Origin: Melieria omissa
Lineage: Eukaryota > Arthropoda > Insecta > Diptera > Ulidiidae
Assembly: GCA_963971225.1 (NCBI GenBank)
Contig: OZ020269.1
Location: 83,862,450 to 83,926,449 of the forward strand
DNA: 64,000 nt
Direction: 5' to 3'
Every line of letters begins with the position of its first letter. Position 1 is the stretch's first letter. The translations under genes were made by a program, and so were the position numbers. Below are positions 1-10,944 of the stretch, in pieces. The notes under the pieces were generated by a model, which worked only from the letters and a program-made list of their open reading frames with translations, was not told the DNA's origin and searched no databases.

Positions 1-309
1 TGAAAATAAAACCACTTCAAGTACTCAGCGCATATCGCAGTCAGAAACCAACAATCACTTTATTTACAGATTTAAACTTTGTTTGTATCCACACTTGTTA
101 CCACTTTTCTTATTCAACTAAGGCTCGACCCTCTGCGCCGCACACGGCTGCCTTTTATACCTGTGACCATTCTCGCACAGCCCATCACCTTCGCCAACCA
201 TACGCGCCATATCGAAATTATAGCAAGTTTTCCGTACTCTAAAGTAGCCTAAAAGTATGCTCGTAAAAGCATTCATACATAGCACAGCACAGAGTGCCTC
301 ATCGTTACA
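1..309 (-). mobile_element. Solo LTR, family A, copy 1 (cut by window start)
   Basis: This is a long terminal repeat in reverse orientation. It matches the copies at 39979, 54464 and 58316 over most of its length, including the polyadenylation region (reverse of AATAAA near 60-65), the reverse TATA region near 150-160, and the terminal segment near 240-309. It ends in CGTTACA, and ATAT follows directly at 310-313. The same four bases flank two other copies on both sides. About 40 bases of the other end lie outside the window, so whether it is solo or joined to an internal region cannot be seen. Confidence 0.75.
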
Positions 310-313
310 ATAT

Positions 314-3300
314 TTCTTTTTTGATGGAAGAAAGCTTCGTTTTTCTGTTTATGTATAAGGAACGTTCTTAAAAACATTTACGGAGCATTTAGAAATATTT
401 ATTCAACATCCCTACTGATGTACACAATTTTTAAATGAAATTTCCAAGCAAACGAATGTTAACACACGTCTTTCGCTTCTGTCAGTTTCTCAATTTTGTT
501 TTGGTTTCGTCAATTTTCAGAATTGTTCATTCAGAATTGTTTTATCGACAACAGCACAACACAGGGTTGCATGGCGAATCGAGCTAAATTTATGGTCAAT
601 TTAGCACTAATTGCAATTTGCTAAATGAAGATCTTTGTATGGCAAATTGAGTTCAATTTAGTGTTTAAGATAATTAGTATAAATTGAGAAAATGTTTTAA
701 TTGCATAATTTAGCTGGCTGTCCGAATAGAGTATTAGTTAAGGAGGAAGTATGTTTACGTTGCCTTGTTTTTTGGATACCATAAAATTCCATTGTCCATT
801 CCTTCTTTCGAAATGACCATTAGTCTCAATCCGAAGCAAACCACTTCGACCTCTGGTTGAAGGAGAGTCGACCAATGAGTTGATTTTTACGTTTTACTAA
901 AACTTTTTTGTGCATTCTTTTGTCTATTCATCTATTCCTTTGATTCCTTTTTTTCGGTGGAACCATTCTGTATTCTTTCGTCAATTTCTTCATACCTATT
1001 CATCCGTTTCATTATTATCTTTCTGTGATTGGTGCGTTTATTCTTTCGATGAGCCACACTTCACATACCTCACCCTTTTATCATCTTTCAGCTGTAGTCA
1101 TTTGTTCTTTCGCCAACTACTGGTCAGGCACTGGTTGAATTGTCCATTGTCCATTCACTCATTCATCAGTTGTCTCTGATTGTATGGAAATAAAGCTCGT
1201 TGATTTGTATGTACGTCTGTCTATTTGTTCATTGAGTCTGTGCTACGCTTAAATAAGTCGGCTATGATTGACTAAAGCGTTCTTGTTCTTTATGTTGTAC
1301 TACTTTTCATCAATGCCATACAGCGTTTTGGCTTTTGGCTTAAATACCTTTAACTGGTAACTGGTTTATCTTCTGTAGTTGTTTGTCAATTTGTGATGGT
1401 CGGCGCGTTGCTTGGAATTTGTCTACTACGTTTTTTTGTTTGCTGTATTTGGTACATTTTTCTACAACGTTTTCCATATTCGTTTAGAATTTCAGGTCTT
1501 TCAATTTTAACTTCTTTGAAATATACTGTTTCCTGATTTTATTAAAATTTTCTCTTCCCAATTTGCCATTTAATTTAATTTAATATTTTTTTCTATACCA
1601 ATGTTGTTCTCTCCTTACATCCGATTTTCTTATTTCATAAATTTTTGTTCATATTTTCTGATTTTTATTGTTCTACTGTCTCTACTAGCGATTTGCTTAT
1701 TCGCAGCTCGAATCACCTTTCTTGACAATTAGAGAATAAACAATTGCTTAGACTTAAACTAGGTTTTCAATTCCATGCAATGAGACTCTTTTCTTTTTTC
1801 AGCCTATGCTTATGAACTTATAAGGTTAGATTTAGTAATTTTTTATCATATCTTGTCCCATTTATTTGATTCAAATATCATGTCTTGTTTACCTCAAATA
1901 ACTTGTCTACTTAACTAATCCTCTTCCCAAACCTTTAGTCTCTCATACAATGTTGTGACTTAAACTTTTGGCTCATATTTATTGGCTTCGAGCTTGTTTC
2001 TGGTTGTCTGCTCATGACATGCTGATGTTTTGTCCTTTACCGCCTTCAACTCGAACCTCATTCATTTGGCAAACGTGTCGTATACGTAATGTCAACTGCT
2101 CCAGCTAAGCCTTTCGCTGCGCCTTAACATTAATCCACACATCCTCTGCATGTGTGACACAAGCTTTATCTGCGCCGCAGTTTTTACGAGCCAATTGCGG
2201 CGCATAACCAACAGTAATTTTCCTGTTTACACGCACTGCAGCGCCACTTCGAGCGCCAAAAGGATCCAAATGCTTAAGCAACTGTGTAGCAACTTAGCAG
2301 CTCTTGGCATTGCTCAAAATTACAAAAACTCACATACATACGCACACTAAGTTATTTGGCATTGCAACTTTTGTTCGCTTGGCCGCAGCTTGAACTCGCA
2401 CATTTGCAACAAATTTAGTGCCCTCCCCCCTTCCCACATTTCTTGCCCTTTGCCATTACTTTTTGCCAGAAAATCAATTTCAAGCGCTGCTGCACTAAGT
2501 GTTAGTGCCAATGCTTTGGCATTTGTGCAATTTTCTTGCTTGCGTTGCTCACTCGCGGCGCCCGCGTTTTGCGCTTTTATGAGCTGTTGCTGTTGTTGTT
2601 GTTGTTGTTGCCGCTTTGATGAACCGTTTGCTTGTTAGTCCGCTTAAACTTTTGCCGGCGCTCACATTGCGTTTTTATTGCATAAGCAAATATTGTATTT
2701 GCCAGTTGTTGTTGTTGTCTGCGCTTCCTGGCGCCCCACGCTCGAGCAAATGTAATCCGCTCGCGTGGCTCGAACGCATGTTGAAACCGCTGCGCTGTGA
2801 GATTTGTGTGTGTTTGGCTCAAATTTCGACTTCAGTCTGCCAGCTTTTCTCATCTTCTAATATTTGGCCAATTCTTTGTGCACTTCTGCTCTCACGCCCC
2901 ACGCTCGTTTTCCTCCTCTCTCGAGCATATGTTGCGCCCTGCGCACAAAGTAAAGCCCATGTTTCATTCAAATTTATTTGCGCATTTTTATATGATGGCT
3001 TACACACACCCACCAACACACACACACACATACGTTTATATGCAAATATTTGGCATATTTATACACATGCTTGCATAGTTTTTCACTTTTTGTGCATATG
3101 TAAAAGTTAGTGTTTGTTTTTTTGCAACGCTTCGCTTTCCGTTTATACGCCAACGGAGCGTATACGTAATTTATAAAATATTGCTATATTCGTTGGCTTT
3201 TTTTTGGTGCATACTTTTGCGCGTCGTACTAGCATATGGGCCGTTCGTCTCTACTTCTCCTTGAGCTTTAGTGCCTTTATAATCCCTTCAATGCCTTCAC

Positions 3301-4880
3301 TCTTACACGCGCTCTCCTTCCCCGCCATTAGCATAATTTAACGCTTTGCTGATAGCTGATAAATGTTTCGCTGGCAGCAGCGGAGCAATGTTTCTGGAAT
3401 TCTTTTTTTTGATTCTTGTATCTGAAAAGTTCATACTTGTTTATCAGCGGCGCTCATTTGTTTGAAAAAAATATGGCGATTTATCATATGCTGACAGATT
3501 TTTGAACTATGTCATCCCCAGTCAAAGTGCAATAAACTTTGTGTTCTTCTAGTATTCTTATTAAATTCTAATTCAATCTTTTCTCTAGAAGCGAGTCGCT
3601 TATTACGACTTTCATTACAAGCTCACTGTCCTGCTCCATTATTCACCAAGGTCCCATAACTCATTAGTGTCTGGCATTGTTGTGCTGATTGCACGCTTAT
3701 CAGTGAATGTCAGTCGGCCGTTTAGCACAGCAAGCGTAACCTTTACTTTTCACTCGCTCCTTATCAGCCGCAAAACTCTCTTACTTGGCCTCGTAAGCGC
3801 TGCCCAATGGCTCGCTCCATTAACACACCTTTGCCGCTCCTGTGTGCACTGACTTTCGCGCCCAGAGACAGGGGTTTTTTCAGTGCTGCCCATTGCCAAC
3901 GCCAGCTCAGTTATCAGTGCTCGATTTATTTTCTTTTTATGGCGTGTTGTTACTATTTTTATGCCGCATTTGTTTCCTCCCCCCCTGGTTTGCTCATTTC
4001 TGGCCCCCATCAACTTTCGAGCCGCTTATCGGTGCGCAACTGCGTGCTCGCTTTTTTCCATTAAATTTTGTGGCACTCGCTGCTTTTCCTTCATATCTGT
4101 TGTCTCGCTGTTATTGCATTCTCTTACCTACGCAAATTACTCACATTTACCTCATTTTATGTTTGTTTGTTATCGGTTTGTGTGCAAATTGTTTTATATC
4201 GGTGCGCGCGTTTTTTGTGTTTTGTTGCCACCTTTTCGGCTAGTAGTCAGCTGTTACTGCACTGCAATACATTGACAAGTTTATTGCCGTCGTTGGCCCG
4301 GCTATTATTTGGCTTTTATACCCGTTAATATGTTTTTTAGATCGATTCTTGTTTGTACCGTAACCTGAAATTATTGGCATTTCACTTGTGCCGCAATCTT
4401 CAAAGTAGTTTTATGTGTTTCGAACTTTGGGTGACTCATAAACTATAGAAAACGCTCTGTGTTGTCTGGAATTAGTGTGGTACTTATTAGCAGCACTAAA
4501 TTTTTTAAAAGTCACTGAGAAAGATTGTATTTATATGGTCATGTAGTGGAAAATGCGACTTGTTTTCAAGATAACCCAATATCAGGTTATAGTTTTCGTC
4601 AAAGCAGTAAAGATCTGATATTACAAATAACGAAAAATGACTCAATAGAATCTTCTCGACCTGACCTTTCAAACCGAGGTGTGATTTTCCTCTTTGTTCC
4701 TTATGGGAGACGAGCAGCAGCTACCCGAGACACTGCGTCCAATCAGAACTATTGTGTCCAATTGTTTATTACTTACTGAAGGAGTTCGTCTTCCCTAATG
4801 TTGTCCAGGAACTGTTAGATTTTTCCCAATTTCAAACAGCTTTTTTGTATGTATCGGTTCTCTTCCTTAATGCGCTTTCT
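314..4880. other. Intronic or intergenic sequence, no gene seen
   Basis: Every open frame here is short, AT- or T-rich and without a recognisable domain. The stretch 2150-3110 is richer in GC and carries CA runs (about 3002-3030) and a TTG run (2584-2610). The frames across 2616-3110 and 3842-4275 are rich in Phe, Leu and Cys, as expected of T-rich non-coding DNA. If the hppy exon at 42525 belongs to a gene that extends leftward, this is intron. Confidence 0.6.
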
Positions 4881-4885
4881 TACAT

Positions 4886-5138
4886 ATAGGTAGGTAGGTT
4901 TTAGTGGCTGCCTCTGTAGGAGACACACTTAGGCCTCTATATGGGTCCGTTGTGATACCACAAAGGGGCCTGGATAAAATGTTTTTTCCAACATGTGTTG
5001 CAATACACATTTGGAGGAAGGAAGGGATAGGATAGCGATAGAAGTAGACGGGTGTTTCGCCAGCCCGAGCTAGGAATCGAACCTAGGGCCTTTGGTATGA
5101 AAAACCAGCGCGTTACCCGTTTCACTATCGAGGCCGGC
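4886..5138 (-). mobile_element. tRNA-derived SINE, type 1
   Basis: On the minus strand the head (5138 down to about 5065) looks like a tRNA gene. It has an internal promoter B box GGTTCGATTCC at 5073-5083, preceded by a TCATACCA anticodon-arm-like segment. A non-tRNA body and a tail with short TAGG repeats (4886-4898 on the plus strand) follow. The same head, with CGCGCTGG, TCATACCA, CTAGGTTCGA and CGGG in the same order, recurs at 45.7 kb. It lies right at the 3' side of a LINE remnant, so the tail may have been shared with that LINE. It is not a functional tRNA: the acceptor stem does not pair. Confidence 0.65.
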
Positions 5139-5159
5139 AAAGAGGGTGAGACATTCAGT

Positions 5160-5796
5160 TATAATATGCACGTATGTTTTTTATCTTCCATGCAAAATTT
5201 CCATAGTTCGCTATCTGTCATTCCCAGTCACGCTTTTTGCATATTTATCAGATAGTGCCCGCTCAGGATGCCTGCCAAGAACTTAAGCAGCTTTCTGTTT
5301 AGATCCAGAAGGTACTTGGATTAACCTACCGAATAGATTCGAAAGAATAGCTTGGAACAGCCAGATTTTCAAATTCCTGTTTAACACAGTGTCTGTAATG
5401 AGCCTTGCTGACACCTGTGATCGGTTCAGGTCTATAGGATCGTCGTTCGGCCCCTCCTTTGCCAATCTGCCCGTCCCCTTATTACCATCGTGCCCACATT
5501 GCGCAGGGACCCAGTTTCCCGGTTATCCTTTCAAATGTCTTTGGAGTCAAATGTCGTCGAGCTCAAAATCTTTATTGTAGCCTGAGTTTTGCACATTATG
5601 ATTATCTTTTTCCTCATAACATGTGGTCTTATCTCCCGGACTGACTGTCAGCTGGGAGCTAGTATTAAATATCTCCGCTCCCGTCTCAACATCAATCTTA
5701 GAACCATCGGTGTACCAGACAATATCGTGAGACACACGATACACGTGAAATTGATTCTATTTGCAGCCCAGTCGTCCCTGTGCGGTAGGTACTTAC
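5160..5796 (-). pseudogene. LINE remnant: RNase H part, 3' portion
   Basis: The minus-strand frame 5547-5744 contains WYTDGSK, the hallmark of the RNase H domain found in I-, R1- and LOA-like non-LTR retrotransposons. The frame 5283-5465 resembles the segment that follows RNase H. The element reads leftward. Its reverse transcriptase part lies at 7275-8100, beyond a hAT-like insertion. Several stops and frame changes show it is dead. An RNase H domain points to the Jockey/I/R1/LOA group of families; I cannot name the exact clade from this remnant. Confidence 0.7.
5789..5796. repeat. hAT target-site duplication, left copy
   Basis: The eight bases GTACTTAC sit directly before the terminal TAGGGATCGCA and are repeated exactly at 7275-7282. 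An 8-bp duplication is the signature of hAT transposition. Confidence 0.85.
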
Positions 5797-6244
5797 TAGG
5801 GATCGCAATTTTTTGCCATTTTGCGATCCCGGGATTTTCGGGATTGAAAAGTCAAATCCCGGGATCCCGGGATTTAATCCCGGGATTCATATAACAAATT
5901 TTTTAAATAAAACAATTTTTCCGAATTGCATAAATACTAGTTTATAATATATTTACCATAAAAATGGACACAGTTTAATCACATTTGGGTAGTTTCAAGA
6001 TTTTTTATCTTGAATTTAATCACATTTTGTTTAACTTGAAAGTTTTTCATTTGACATTTAAGTTCAGTTTGATAACATTTTGTCTTGTTTTGTGTCCACA
6101 AATGACACTTGAACATAACTTATTGTTTTGCAACAGATGTATCATAAAGTGCATATATATGCATATTTGATAAAACAATAAAATAGTTAATTTGTTTGTA
6201 CTTTTCTTTATTTTATTTCGGTAAAAAGTTAAGCGTTTTGATTA

Positions 6245-6962
6245 TCAGGTGTACAACTTTGCTTCCGCCGTTTTTTTCCAAAATTAAAAGCTTTATTGCG
6301 AAAAAGTGCTTACAGATGTATTATTCAAAGTATTGTCCGTCGCTAGCGGCAACTTTCTCCCATCTTTCCGGCAATTTTCGGATCCCGGCTCGAAAAAAGG
6401 AGTCCTCTTTTGACGCTATCCATGAAGCAATCTATTTTTCCAATTCTTCGAAGGATTGAAAATGTTGATCTGCCAGGCCGTGTGCCATCGAACGGAATAG
6501 GTGGAAGTCAGAAGGGGCGACATCTGGGGAATACGGCGGGTGGGGCAAGACTTCCCATTTCAGCGTTTCCAGGTACTTTTTGACCACTTGTTCATCTTTG
6601 AAGGTTTTTTCTCTTCCACCACCATGTTTGTCTTCGACATCGAAATCACCATTTTGAAAACGTTGAAACCACTCCCGACACGTTCTTTCACTCAGAGCAG
6701 CATCACCGTAAGTTTCTGAGAGCATTCGATGCGCTTCAGCTGCATTTTTTTTCGAATTGTAACAGAAAAGTAAAACTTCCCGCAAATGGCGAGAATTGGG
6801 CACATAAACGGACATTTTCGAGCGTGAATAATACGAAAACAAGAACAACTGTCACTGAAACGGCGATGACAATTCGTTAGGCACTGTCCACACTCACTTT
6901 AAAGGCATTACCATCTATGTATTTCCTATCGGAAAACGGCGGAAGCAAAGTTGTACACCTGA
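6245..6962 (-). mobile_element. Mariner element, internally deleted (718 bp)
   Basis: Perfect 30-bp terminal inverted repeats lie at 6245-6274 and 6933-6962. They start TCAGGTGTAC, as in mariner elements of the Mos1 type, and are flanked by TA at 6243-6244 and 6963-6964. Full mariners are about 1.3 kb, so roughly 0.6 kb is missing from the middle. The element sits inside the hAT-like element and must be the youngest of the three nested insertions. Confidence 0.93.
6321..6815 (-). pseudogene. Mariner transposase, deleted and interrupted
   Basis: Reading starts at the Met codon 6813-6815 (MSVYVPN) and runs through the N-terminal helix-turn-helix region with RTCREWFQRFQNGDFDVED, typical of mariner transposases. 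It then jumps to the C-terminal part, LEVLPHPPYSPD-like with APSDFHLF, which carries the third catalytic Asp. The first two catalytic Asp regions are gone. In the C-terminal part a TAG stop stands where relatives have Trp (just left of 6432, after EELEK). Frame-consistent sequence continues past it through RKLPERWEK and SDGQYFE to the natural stop at 6321-6323. The length is about 165 codons, against roughly 345 in intact relatives. It cannot be catalytic. Confidence 0.9.
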
Positions 6963-7274
6963 TAACTAAAAACTGAAATCATAAAAATACTAAGACATTA
7001 ACTGTTTTGCTGCTGAATAGAAACATCTTTCAGATTCAACACTTGTTGGTTGAATGCTTAGTAAATAATTATAAGCCTTTTCCAAAAGACGCCCTCTATC
7101 CCCTTCCTCCTCCCTCAGATAAGGAATTGGGTTTTTGTGCTTTTAAATTTATTTCATTTAACTTTGAAGCATCTTTTACAATCCCGAAAATCCCGGGATT
7201 AAAGGATTTGAATCCCGGGATTTTCGGGACTGGAAAAAGTCCGGGATCCCGGGGTCCCGGGATTGCGATGCCTA

Positions 7275-8100
7275 GTACTTACGTATTGTATTTCCTCCTG
7301 AAGAGGTGTCTATTGGGTATCAGAACATGAGGCATCTAGAAGCCTCCATCTCGCCCCACTATGCACCAGTCTGTGTGCGCTGATGGTTGCAACCATTTGC
7401 ATCCTAGTTCAGAGTACATTCAGAGCAGCAGTTGATGTAGTCCTGAGACACCCTGTTATGTAGGTATTTTCTAGGTCTTTGTAGTTTCCCCAACTTAGGC
7501 ACAGTTGTTACTTCCGGGGTTTTCTTCTATCAAACTCTCGTCCCATAGGTGATTGTCGGCAAAACCACTAGGGAGCATAACTTTTGAAGTCATTTCGGTT
7601 TCAGTCCCCAGTTTTTCCCACAGATTATTCTGCCACTCTAGAGGACATTTCCTGTTAATAGTGCGGTCAACATGAGGTTTTTTAGTTATATTTGCTGTTT
7701 AGGATGACCCCTAAATACTCAACTTCCTTCGAGAAGTTTAGTTCCCAAAGGCCAAAACCTGTCCAAGCTCAATTTTATATTTGAGTATAAAAGGGACTAT
7801 AAGTGTCTGGTCACAGACAATTTCTATCTGATGCACCAGCGTTCCACTGTTGTCAATGCACTTTGGAGCAAGTCAGAGACGGTTTGTCCATCTCTGTCCC
7901 TGACCACAATGAAGTCGGTTGCATATGGGTTGACTTCATGTCCCTGCTCCATGAGAGATCGAATTAATCTATCAACGACTACAGACCACAGCAAGGGGGA
8001 CAGTACCCCTTTCCTCTAAACAATGAACCTATCGAATGTTACAGATTTCAAAACGTTGCTACAAAATCATGGATGTGTCAATCTGTTGTAGATCAGACTT
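7275..8100 (-). pseudogene. LINE remnant: reverse transcriptase part
   Basis: The minus-strand stretch 8009 down to 7824 translates without a stop. It contains GVLSPLLWSVVVD and, further on, YATDFIVV, the last being a changed form of the YADD catalytic box of reverse transcriptase. TVERWC follows, then a stop at 7824-7826. Further left, fragments such as TYGTRV match the thumb region of the same family. The remnant continues at 5796 and below, on the other side of the hAT insertion. Loss of the first catalytic Asp of the YADD pair and many stops make it inactive. Confidence 0.75.
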
Positions 8101-8159
8101 GACCGAATGTGACTCAAATCAAATCAGAGGGGAACAATGATGAAGTAGTTCTTAGGAGA

Positions 8160-9525
8160 CTCATGGTTTCAATATTCTCGACCTAATGTCTGCCATAGAT
8201 TCCGACAGAGTTTTCTTCTTTGCAGTTAGTCCCTGGGACCTAAATATTTATTGTTGCATTTCGTACTCTAATCGCACTCACAGCGTTTCTGTTTTCTATA
8301 GCTTTTGTATTCATAATAACCTCGCATATTTGATTCACCTCCCTCGCAATTGCCAGGAGAGATGTTGTTTTAATTTTCACTTCTGACACACCGTGTGCTA
8401 TCTATTGTTGATTTCTGCTATAGATACCGATGCACCTTACTCTTCCTTACGCACAAACAAACTCGAATAGACGGAAGAGAAGCTCTTAATTGAAATGTTG
8501 AATATTTGCCATTTGTCTGAGTGAGCAATTCCCTGACGATGTCGAGTTTTTACTATTTCCACGACATACAGCGGAACCATTCAACTTTATTATGCGTATT
8601 TCCATTGGCAAATAACGCACAAAGTGTTCCATTCGAGTGCAGCATTTAAACGAGCGCAGCAAAGAGTGAAATAGAGATAAATGAAGTGAGACGGCGAGAG
8701 AACGAAAGCGAGTGAACAGCGCGTCGATGTATAGAAATTGTGGCAAATAAATATTTAAAAATATTGAAATGCAGCACAACTGTGCCGGCGATGGTGTTGC
8801 CGCTGCTGATGTTGCTGACGATGTGGCCGCTGACGTTGACGGTGATAACAACGATGTGATGCCGCACGCACATTACCGCAGCCAGCCAACTAGTTGGCTG
8901 CACACCGGCTGTCGCTGACTGGCGCTGGGTTGAATATGTAGGACGCTCGGCTGGCTGTTAGGGAATGTATGCGACAACAACAGCAACAAGCAACACAATG
9001 GCCAACAAAACACAGAATCTGCAACAATTCCCAGGGCAGCGGAATTCCCATTCCGCCAGCATTGCCCGCACCAACGCAACTGTACGCGTTGCATGCGTTT
9101 GCACGCATTACCATTAAAATAGAACATAGCATATATATTTTTTTCGAAATTGTTGTTGCTAATTCTTTTTGTTGTCGTTGTTTTTCTCATGCATGCTCTA
9201 CGAGCGGTGATAATTTTAGAATGCGCGCATTTATATGGCATATCTGCGCTTTGGCGCATATTCATCTGTTTCCATTTGAAATGCGCTTCATTTATTGCAA
9301 CAGTTTTTAGGTGCGAAGCAATTTTGAATAAACTGGCAATTAAAAACAACAACAGTTGTTAATGTAAAAAGTAAAATTTTTCATTTTGCCGCATGTCCAA
9401 ATTTTTATTACTCAATGATTTTTGAGAGAGGACTGGCGGGTTGAGGCCAAAATTGTGCATGACATCATTAAGTTTTCTCACAATAATTTGTATGATTACT
9501 TGTAGAGCAAAGCGAGCGAGTTACT
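8160..9525. other. Non-coding stretch, no gene seen
   Basis: No frame here has a recognisable domain. The part 8480-9360 is somewhat richer in GC and CAG/CAA triplets, which yields long but uninformative frames on both strands. An 18-bp perfect palindrome, CAGCCAACTAGTTGGCTG, lies at 8883-8900. Confidence 0.55.
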
Positions 9526-9529
9526 TTCA

Positions 9530-10940
9530 GTATAATATCGACTACTTTTCATGTCTCTAATTATGTATTTTTAATATCATATTGGCTACATTTCATATCC
9601 TACCATCGACTACAGTCTTCATCTTATGGGTTTTCAATTCCGTCTGGCCTTTTCGTATTATCATATATTTTCCGGTTTAAATAGAGTATTTTTTATATTC
9701 AATCATCAGCTTTTATATGCTATCATCCACTATTTTCTGTGTCCTATCATCGGCTACTTTCTCTATCCTATTATCATAGAGAGGGTTTCATATCGTAATG
9801 TACTTTGCGTATTTTATCACCTACTGCTTTCATAACTTATCGGGTTCTCCTCGTATCTTATCATTGGCCACTTTTCGGATTGTTACGAAAATTAGTCCTA
9901 CTGGCCAACGCAAGCGAAGTTCGTATCTCTGGATTGTGACATCATAAAATACACTGACATTCTTTAACGCAGTCTACCATTGCACTACTTTCTGTGTCCT
10001 ATCATCTATTACTCGGTTGATACCGACTGCTTTCTTTGTCATATACTTTGTCATATATTTGACTTTTCATTTCCAATTATAGGATGCATTACGTAACCGT
10101 ATCAACTTACTTACCGTACTTTCTACATCCTGTCATCAGCTAATTTTCGTATCCTAACATAAGCTTCTTGGATCCTATCGTGGACTACTTTCTGTCTCCT
10201 AGTATCAAATACTTTTTTGTTTGGTTACACGGATTTTTTGCACCCGTTTTACTGCTTTCTATATCGTTTCGTATCTCGGCTACTAGTTTTCATGTCAGTT
10301 ACTTCATCTTATCACCGACTACCTTTTGTACCCTATCGGCTACTTTTCGTATGATGTCATCGATTGATTTCTGCATCTTCATCTCTCCATCTCTATTGAC
10401 TCCTTTCTCGGTTTTATCATCGCCGACTTACCATATCCATCATCGGTTTCCCATACCTTATCAGTTGTTTTCTGTATCGTATCGGTTACTCTTCATATCC
10501 CATCAGCTACTTTTCCAATCCAACCATCAGATATCATACTTTCCATATCCTGTCATCAACTACTTTCCGTATCCTAACATAAGCTTCTTTTCGTATCCTA
10601 GTTGACTATTTTCTGGACCGAGTCATAGTTACTATTCTGTAACTATGATTTTCCGTATCCTTTTTACTGCTTTCTATATCGTTTCGTAGTATGGGGCACT
10701 TTCCGTATCATTTCGGTTTCTTTCTGTCTTCTATCATCATCAACTTTCCGTCCTCAATGCCGACTTTTTGTATCCTACTACATTCCGTATCTTATCCACG
10801 ACTACTACTTTGCACCGTATTATCGATGTTTTTCATGTTATCGGTTATCGTGTATAGGTTTATTTTCAGGTCTCAATGGCTACTCTCCATATCCCATGAC
10901 TAGCTATTTTATTTCTTGTTATCTACTTTTCGTATTTATT
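9530..10940. repeat. Degenerate tandem array, CTATCATC-type unit
   Basis: A roughly 22-25-bp unit is repeated dozens of times with heavy divergence. Recurring words are TATCCTATCATC, GACTACTTTC and TTTCCGTATCCT. The unit is on the same strand throughout. An LTR fragment has inserted at 9881. The open frames across the array (for example 10168-10605) follow from its Tyr, Ser and Phe-rich translation and are not genes. Confidence 0.8.
9881..9974 (-). mobile_element. LTR fragment, family A
   Basis: It starts TGTTACGAAAA and contains TCTGGATTGTG and AACGCAGTC, the 3' end of the family A LTR in reverse orientation (compare 39979 and 54865 downward). The remainder of the LTR is missing. It lies inside the CTATCATC array. 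Confidence 0.65.
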
Positions 10941-10944
10941 ACCC

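Larger units (their letters stand above)
5797..7274. mobile_element. hAT-like non-autonomous element with nested mariner
   Basis: The element starts TAGGGATCGCA and ends with the inverted TGCGATGCCTA, 10 of 11 bases matching. It is flanked by exact 8-bp duplications GTACTTAC (5789-5796 and 7275-7282). The subterminal regions (5825-5893 and 7184-7268) are packed with AATCCCGGGAT and CCCGAAAATC words in both orientations, the sort of repeated sites that hAT transposases bind. Without the mariner copy inserted at 6245-6962 the element is about 760 bp. It has no transposase frame, so it would need a transposase supplied in trans. It interrupts a LINE between the reverse transcriptase and RNase H regions. 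Confidence 0.85.

Noticed and set aside
5065..5138. Functional tRNA gene
   Set aside because: It has a good B box but the acceptor stem does not pair and a SINE body follows.
8486..9362. Overlapping frames on both strands in a GC-richer segment
   Set aside because: They arise from CAG/CAA triplets. None has a domain or consistent exon boundaries.
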